Shown here one piece after another: positions 58,967 to 64,000 of a stretch of DNA of 64,000 nt (the first letter of the stretch is position 1; every line of letters starts with the position of its first letter). Source of the DNA: JAQVSH01 sp964451605 (GTDB taxonomy: Bacteria; Bacteroidota; Bacteroidia; Bacteroidales; UBA4181). A program made the translations under genes and the position numbers. The DNA lies in NCBI GenBank assembly GCA_964451605.1, contig CAYVJA010000005.1, positions 1 to 64,000 on the forward strand. The letters run 5' to 3'. A model generated the notes under the pieces. It ran no database searches, was not told the DNA's origin, and was given only the letters and a program-made list of their open reading frames with translations.

Positions 58967-61110
58967 GGTTTTGGCGGTTGTATAGAGGAGGGCTTCAGGG
59001 TAAGCTGAATTCTCCGGCGGATGAGATCTGTTTCGAGCACTTTCACGGTTACATGTTGATGCAGTTTTACCACAGTTGCCGGATCTTTTACGTACTTATC
59101 GGCCATTTGAGAGACATGTACCAATCCGTCTTGTTTTACCCCTATATCTACAAAGCAGCCGAAGTTGGTGATGTTGGTTACTATACCCGGAAGTATCATG
59201 CCCGGTTTTACATCTTCGATGGCGTGAATTTCACTACTGAATGAGAAGATCTCGATGCGGGTCCGGGGGTCGCGACCCGGTTTTGAGAGCTCCTCCATGA
59301 TGTCGGTGAGGGTGGGCATCCCTACCTGGGGAGAGAGATAACGATCGAGATCGATCGATTTTCGCAAGGTCTCGCTGGCCAACAGCTCCGGTATCGTCAC
59401 CTTCAGGTCGGAGGCCATCTCTGCCACCAGCTCGTATCGCTCGGGATGAACTGCGCTATTGTCGAGCGGGTTATCCGACTCGGGTATGCGTAGAAAACCC
59501 GCGCACTGCTCAAAGGCTTTTTCGCCCATTCTGGGTACCTTAAGCAGCTCTCTACGCGATTGAAAGGGCCCCTTCTCTTTGCGGAACTCCACCAGGTTTC
59601 CGGCCAGTTGAGGCCCAAGCCCCGATACGTACCGTAAGAGATGCCTACTGGCTGTATTCACATTAACACCTACCTGGTTCACACAGCTTTCTACCACTGA
59701 GTCGAGGCTCGATTTCAGTTTTGTCTGATCTACATCGTGTTGGTATTGGCCTACCCCAATCGATTTGGGGTCTATCTTTACCAGCTCGGCCAGGGGATCC
59801 ATTAGTCGGCGACCGATAGAAACAGCGCCTCTGACGGTAACATCGTATTGGGGAAACTCTTCCCGGGCAACCGGCGAAGCAGAGTAGACCGAAGCCCCAT
59901 TCTCGCTCACTACATAAATTTGTACAGTTCTATCAAAACGGATCCGCTGCAGTAAGGCCTCGGTTTCGCGTCCTGCTGTTCCATTGCCAATGGCAATGGC
60001 TTCGATGTTGTACATTTCGGTGAGCGAAGCAATCTTTCGCATCGAGGCGGTATCCTCGTTTTGAGGTGGGTGAGGATAGATGGTTTCATTGTGTAACAGA
60101 TTACCCTGCTTATCGAGGCACACCAACTTACATCCCGAACGGAATCCCGGATCGATGGCCAGTACCTGTTTGGGACCGAGGGGCGATGCCAGCAGCAGCT
60201 GCCGAAGATTTCCGGCAAAGACCCGGATGGCCTCTTCGTCGGCCCGTGCCTTGGCTTCGGCCATACACTCCGACTCGATAGAGGGCTCTATCAGCCGTTT
60301 GTAGCTGTCGCGAACCGCCAGTTCAACCTGCTTTCCTGCCGGGGTAGAGGCGGTAACAAACCGTTTGAGTAAATAGGCAAGCGCTTTCTCTTCAGGAGGG
60401 GCTATACTCAGGTGCAGCAGCCCTTCGTCGGCGCCCCGGCGCATGGCCATCAATCGATGAGAAGGGCATCGCTTCAGTGGCTCCGAAAACTGGTAGTAGT
60501 CATCATATTTTACCGCTTCGGGCTCTTTCCCCCTCACAACCCGGCTGGATATCACCGCCTCGGCCTGAAAGAGACGGCGTATTAGTTGGCGGGCCTTGGC
60601 ATCTTCGTTGATTGTTTCGGCCAGGATGTCGCGGGCTCCCTGTAAGGCCGCTTTTTCGTCGGGTACGGTGTTATTGAGATATTTTCGGGCCTCTTTTTCC
60701 GGGTCGAACCCATCTTGTTTCCGGATACGGTGGGCAAGTGGTTCGAGTCCCCGCTCTCGTGCCATCGTTGCACGGGTTTTCCGCTTGGGTTTATAGGGAA
60801 GATAGAGATCTTCGAGGATAGGCAGGCTTTGAGCCGAATGAAATTGCGACTCAAGATCCGGTGTCAATTTGCCCTGCTCCTGGACCGAACGAATAATAGC
60901 CTCTCTTCGTTTTTCCAGTTCTAACAGTTTTTGGTACTGTTGCTGTATATCGCCAATCTGCACCTCATCGAGGCTTCCGGTTACCTCTTTACGATACCGG
61001 CTGATAAAGGGAACGGTGGCTCCCTCTTCGAGCAGTTGCAGGGTGTTTTCTACCTGTTCGGGCCGAATAGAAAGTTGAGAGGCAATCAGTGCTATATGTA
61101 GGGGCTCCAT
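58963..61110 (-). CDS. tex: Tex-family transcription accessory protein
   Basis: 715 residues from ATG 61110 (MEPLHIALIASQLSIRPEQV); the open frame further upstream has no similarity. N-terminal helical Tex domain (PFISRYRKEVTGSLDEVQI), a YqgF/RuvC-like part (VLAIDPGFRSGCKLVCLDKQG, AIAIGNGTAGRETEALL), helix-hairpin-helix repeats (NVNTASRHLLRYVSGLGPQLAGNLVEFR) and a C-terminal S1 RNA-binding domain (GMILPGIVTNITNFGCFVDIGVKQDGLVHVSQMAD). Affects transcription and RNA stability. First gene of the tex-tadA pair. Confidence 0.95.
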   Translation of the reverse strand: MEPLHIALIASQLSIRPEQVENTLQLLEEGATVPFISRYRKEVTGSLDEVQIGDIQQQYQKLLELEKRREAIIRSVQEQGKLTPDLESQFHSAQSLPILEDLYLPYKPKRKTRATMARERGLEPLAHRIRKQDGFDPEKEARKYLNNTVPDEKAALQGARDILAETINEDAKARQLIRRLFQAEAVISSRVVRGKEPEAVKYDDYYQFSEPLKRCPSHRLMAMRRGADEGLLHLSIAPPEEKALAYLLKRFVTASTPAGKQVELAVRDSYKRLIEPSIESECMAEAKARADEEAIRVFAGNLRQLLLASPLGPKQVLAIDPGFRSGCKLVCLDKQGNLLHNETIYPHPPQNEDTASMRKIASLTEMYNIEAIAIGNGTAGRETEALLQRIRFDRTVQIYVVSENGASVYSASPVAREEFPQYDVTVRGAVSIGRRLMDPLAELVKIDPKSIGVGQYQHDVDQTKLKSSLDSVVESCVNQVGVNVNTASRHLLRYVSGLGPQLAGNLVEFRKEKGPFQSRRELLKVPRMGEKAFEQCAGFLRIPESDNPLDNSAVHPERYELVAEMASDLKVTIPELLASETLRKSIDLDRYLSPQVGMPTLTDIMEELSKPGRDPRTRIEIFSFSSEIHAIEDVKPGMILPGIVTNITNFGCFVDIGVKQDGLVHVSQMADKYVKDPATVVKLHQHVTVKVLETDLIRRRIQLTLKPSSIQPPKP

Positions 61111-61194
61111 AAGGAATGAGGTTCTGTAAAATTTGCAACAGAAACAAAAGTACGAATTTGTATCTTTACTCGCTACTTTAATCCCTCTCCTGCC

Positions 61195-62601
61195 ATGTTG
61201 CGACTTCTCCTTCTCCTGATTTTGTTTGGTTTTTCGCCCCCTTCCGGGGCCGCTTCTCCGCATCGGGAGCTTCCCGAAGGGAGGCTCAAGGTGTATCGGT
61301 TCGAAATCAGGCAGGATATTTTTCCCTCTGTTGGCCGGATTGTAGATAAAGCCTTCGATGCGGCCGAAGCCGGCCAGTACGATCTGGTGCTGATTCATAT
61401 GAACACCTACGGAGGGGCTGTCGATGTTGCCGACTCTGTGAGAACACGCATTCTGAATGCTCCGATGCCTGTATGGGTATTTGTAGATCATAATGCCATC
61501 TCGGCCGGCGCCCTGATTGCCATTGCTGCAGGACGGATCTATATGCGCGAGGGTGCCCATATTGGCGCAGCTACGGTTGTGAATCAGACCGGTTCTGAAA
61601 TGCCCGATAAGTACCAGGCTTTTATGCGCTCTATGATGCGTTCTACGGCCGAGGCACATGGAAAAGATACCCTGATTTCGGGTTCGGACACCCTGATTCG
61701 ATGGAGACGTGATCCGAAAATTGCCGAGGCAATGGTCGATCCCCGGGTGCATCTGGAGGGAATTGCCGATTCGGGGAAGGTACTCACCTTAACTACCAAC
61801 GAGGCCATTAAGGTGGGCTATTGCGAGGGGATTGCCTCGAGCCTGGAGGAGGTGTTGCGTGTGGCCGGGGTGGACCAGGCCGAGGTGACACAACATAAGG
61901 TAACCGGGCTTGATTCATTGATAGGATGGCTTTTACATCCGGTTTTTCGGGGCCTCTTGATTATGCTCATCTTTGGGGGTATCTATTTCGAGATTCAGTC
62001 GCCGGGAATCGGTTTTGCGCTGGTTGTGGCTCTTTCGGCGGCTTTTCTCTATTTTGCACCCTTGTGGCTTGAAGGGCTGGCAGAACATTGGGAGATTGGT
62101 CTCTTTCTTGCAGGATTGGCTCTTTTGGGGGTGGAGGTGTTTGTGCTTCCCGGTTTTGGTGTGGCCGGAATATCGGGTATTGTGCTGGTTATTACCGGGC
62201 TCACCCTTTCGTTGGTAGATAATTCGCTCTTCTCTACCGACTTCTCAAGAGCCCTGTTACTTTCGGGCAGGGCGTTGTTGCTGGTGGTTACATCGGTGGC
62301 CCTCTCCTTTTTGCTGGGGCTTTGGGCTGTTGAGCGATTTTTCCGTACCACCCGTCTTAAAGGGGTTACTCTGCGAACCGAACAACTCCGCAGTGAAGGA
62401 TTTGTGGGAGTTAATGATATGGTAGAGCTGGTTGGTAAACAGGGAGTTACCCGAACATTGCTTCGACCTGCCGGAAAGGTTGAGATTGATGGCGTTCGGT
62501 ACGATGCCGTCTCTTTGCACGGCTATGTGGAGAAATCGTGGCCTGTGGAGGTGGTACGGCAGGAGGCGGGTACGCTCTATGTGCGTAAATTGGCAGATTA
62601 A
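61195..62601 (+). CDS. NfeD-family membrane-bound protease-like protein
   Basis: 468 residues. After a signal sequence comes a ClpP-like domain with NTYGGAVDVADSVRTRI and DHNAISAGALIAIAA (Ser nucleophile), and a Lys further on. Four or five membrane helices (about 255-395) follow. A C-terminal OB-fold NfeD domain (SEGFVGVNDMVELVGKQGVTRTLLRPAGKVEIDG) closes the protein. Long NfeD proteins act with stomatin-like partners in membrane quality control; no stomatin gene is adjacent here. Divergent from tex with 84 bp between. Confidence 0.9.
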   Translation: MLRLLLLLILFGFSPPSGAASPHRELPEGRLKVYRFEIRQDIFPSVGRIVDKAFDAAEAGQYDLVLIHMNTYGGAVDVADSVRTRILNAPMPVWVFVDHNAISAGALIAIAAGRIYMREGAHIGAATVVNQTGSEMPDKYQAFMRSMMRSTAEAHGKDTLISGSDTLIRWRRDPKIAEAMVDPRVHLEGIADSGKVLTLTTNEAIKVGYCEGIASSLEEVLRVAGVDQAEVTQHKVTGLDSLIGWLLHPVFRGLLIMLIFGGIYFEIQSPGIGFALVVALSAAFLYFAPLWLEGLAEHWEIGLFLAGLALLGVEVFVLPGFGVAGISGIVLVITGLTLSLVDNSLFSTDFSRALLLSGRALLLVVTSVALSFLLGLWAVERFFRTTRLKGVTLRTEQLRSEGFVGVNDMVELVGKQGVTRTLLRPAGKVEIDGVRYDAVSLHGYVEKSWPVEVVRQEAGTLYVRKLAD

Positions 62602-62654
62602 GTTATCTTCGGCAGTTTTTTGATGATCTATACTTTCACTCTATATTATTAGCT

Positions 62655-63931
62655 ATGAGTTCACAACATATTAATACTCTTTGCGTTCAGGCAGGCTATT
62701 CGCCAAAAAACGGCGAGCCTCGTGTGCTGCCCATCTATCAAAGCACCACCTTCAAGTACGACTCCTGCGATTACATGGGTAAGTTATTCGATCTGGAGGT
62801 GCCGGGTCATTTCTATACCCGGTTGAGTAATCCCACCAACGAAGCGGTCGAAAATAAGATTGCGCTTCTGGAGGGAGGCGTTGGCGCGATTCTTACCTCC
62901 TCGGGACAGGCGGCTTCTATGTTGTCGGTAGTAAACCTCTGCAGTGCGGGCGATCATGTGGTCTGCTCGAGCGCCATCTACGGGGGGACCTACAATCTCT
63001 TTAAGGTGACCCTTCGTAAGTTGGGTATCGACTTTACATTTGTAGATCCGGAGGCCGATGAGGCTACGCTGGGTGCCGCTTTTCGTCCGGAAACCAAACT
63101 GATGTTTGGCGAGACGCTGGCCAATCCGGCTATGATAGTGCTTGATATTGAAAAATTTGCCCGCGTGGCGCATGCCAACGGCGTGCCCCTGATTATCGAC
63201 AATACTTTTCCCACTCCGGTTAATTGCAGGCCTATTTCATNNNNNNNNNNGATATTGTGATTCACTCTACCACCAAATATATGGATGGCCATGCCTGTGT
63301 AACCGGGGGAGTAGTGGTAGACAGTGGTAAGTTTAACTGGAACAACGGTAAGTTCCCGGGGCTCACCGAACCCGACGATTCCTATCATGGCCTGCGTTAC
63401 ACGGAGCAATTCGGCCAGGCGGCCTATATTGTAAAGGCTCGCACCCATCTGTTGCGCGATATGGGAATGGTGCAGAGTCCGAACAACGCCTTCCTGCTCA
63501 ACCTCGGGCTCGAAACCTTGCCGCTCCGAATGGAAAGGCACGTGGCCAATGCTATGGCGGTGGCCCGTTTCCTCGAAAACCACAGCTTAATTTCCTGGGT
63601 TAATTATCCCGGATTGGAGAGTAGTCGCTATTACGAGCGTGCGCTTACCTATATGCCCAACGGAACTTGCGGTGTGGTCTCTTTTGGGGTGAAGGGGGGA
63701 CGTGAGGCCGCTGTCCGTTTTATGGATGCCCTTCAGTTGGCTGCCATTGTGGTGCATGTGGCCGATGCCAGAACCTGCGTATTGCATCCTGCCAGTACCA
63801 CCCACCGCCAGTTAAGTGATGAGGAGCTGTTTCAGGCCGGTGTGAGTCCCGATTTGATCCGCATGTCGGTGGGCATTGAGTATATCGGCGATCTTCTGGC
63901 CGATATCGAACAGGCATTAGCCAGGGTGTAA
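62655..63931 (+). CDS. metY: O-acetylhomoserine sulfhydrylase (MetY-type), with assembly gap
   Basis: PLP enzyme making homocysteine from O-acetylhomoserine and sulfide. FYTRLSNPTNEAVENKIALLEGG and SSGQAASMLSVVNL are early motifs, IIDNTFPTPVNCRPIS precedes a 10-N gap (63241-63250), and DIVIHSTTKYMDGHACVTGG with the PLP Lys follows. The family reads CRPFEWGADIV here, so about eight bases are missing, not ten; eight also restores the frame. About 425 residues. Cystathionine-type relatives are possible, but length and the HSTTKYMDGH motif favour MetY. Confidence 0.92.
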
Positions 63932-64000
63932 AGATTTGGATGTAAAATTCAGAACCCTTTAATAGAGCCCCTCTATGGGATTCGACGGCCCGGAAGCTTT

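Noticed and set aside
59910..60218. Small minus-strand frame inside tex
   Set aside because: Alternative frame of a well-conserved gene, no independent support.
1..64000. Insertion sequence, integrase or prophage genes
   Set aside because: No transposase, recombinase or phage structural motif was found in any real gene; signs of rearrangement are limited to the methyltransferase remnant and the composite repeats.

Overview
The window comes from a member of the Bacteroidota, most likely a fermentative Bacteroidales relative of Parabacteroides, Bacteroides or Dysgonomonas. Evidence: a hybrid two-component system of the one-protein Bacteroidetes type, a GldB homologue, GH97, GH92 and Xsa-like GH43 enzymes, the operon order trpBEGDCFA, and promoters of the TTTG-N17..19-TAnnTTTG type. 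Three runs of 10 N (1071-1080, 30821-30830, 63241-63250) mark a scaffolded draft or metagenomic assembly. Two of them are flanked by duplicated contig ends that distort a glycosidase gene and trpB.

Layout. (1) 1-2400: an exported clan GH-A glycosidase on the minus strand. (2) 2500-3600: a Fic-family protein with a mutated active-site motif and a frameshifted tail, behind an AGCTCA-type operator cluster. (3) 3700-20250: a xylan/arabinoxylan degradation locus. A minus-strand operon (GPH sugar transporter, GH10 xylanase, Xsa-like GH43) diverges from plus-strand genes (CE1 esterase, GH8-acetylesterase fusion, GH43_12-like, GH97, GH43-CBM6, hybrid two-component regulator). No SusC/SusD pair is present. 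A 15-bp direct repeat with a 21-bp period lies between the divergent arms and could be the regulator's operator. (4) 20250-23100: a methyltransferase remnant, a stand-alone second TrpB, a DUF5320-type Gly-rich protein and a 1-Cys/Prx6-type peroxiredoxin. (5) 23100-29400: GH92, a GH78-like rhamnosidase, a two-gene ChrA chromate transporter and YccF. (6) 29430-36340: the tryptophan operon, headed by a 19-residue leader peptide with three consecutive Trp codons and a strong attenuator hairpin. (7) 36370-37870: a secreted acetolactate decarboxylase and an outer-membrane beta-barrel protein. (8) 38070-48050: a tightly overlapping operon that joins a TolC/HlyD/dual-ATPase/dual-permease exporter to a nitroreductase, an acyl carrier protein, a dehydratase, a ketosynthase-like protein, an intact ketosynthase and a ketoreductase. 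This looks like a fatty-acid/polyketide-type product made and exported by one unit, and it is the strongest candidate for an uncharacterised system. (9) 48060-56200: an MBL-fold hydrolase, a lipoprotein, a membrane AraC-type regulator, two ABC systems with a GntR/YtrA-type regulator and a 57-aa membrane protein, and GldB. (10) 56195-63931: GH78, TadA, Tex, NfeD and MetY.

An unusual family of composite intergenic repeats occurs four times. It is built of heptamers (GGTGAAT type), short GCGC hairpins and octamers (GTGCTCTR type). Every copy begins on or directly against the stop codon of the preceding gene, and one lies inside the trp operon between trpF and trpA. No tRNA, rRNA, CRISPR array, insertion sequence or prophage was recognised.
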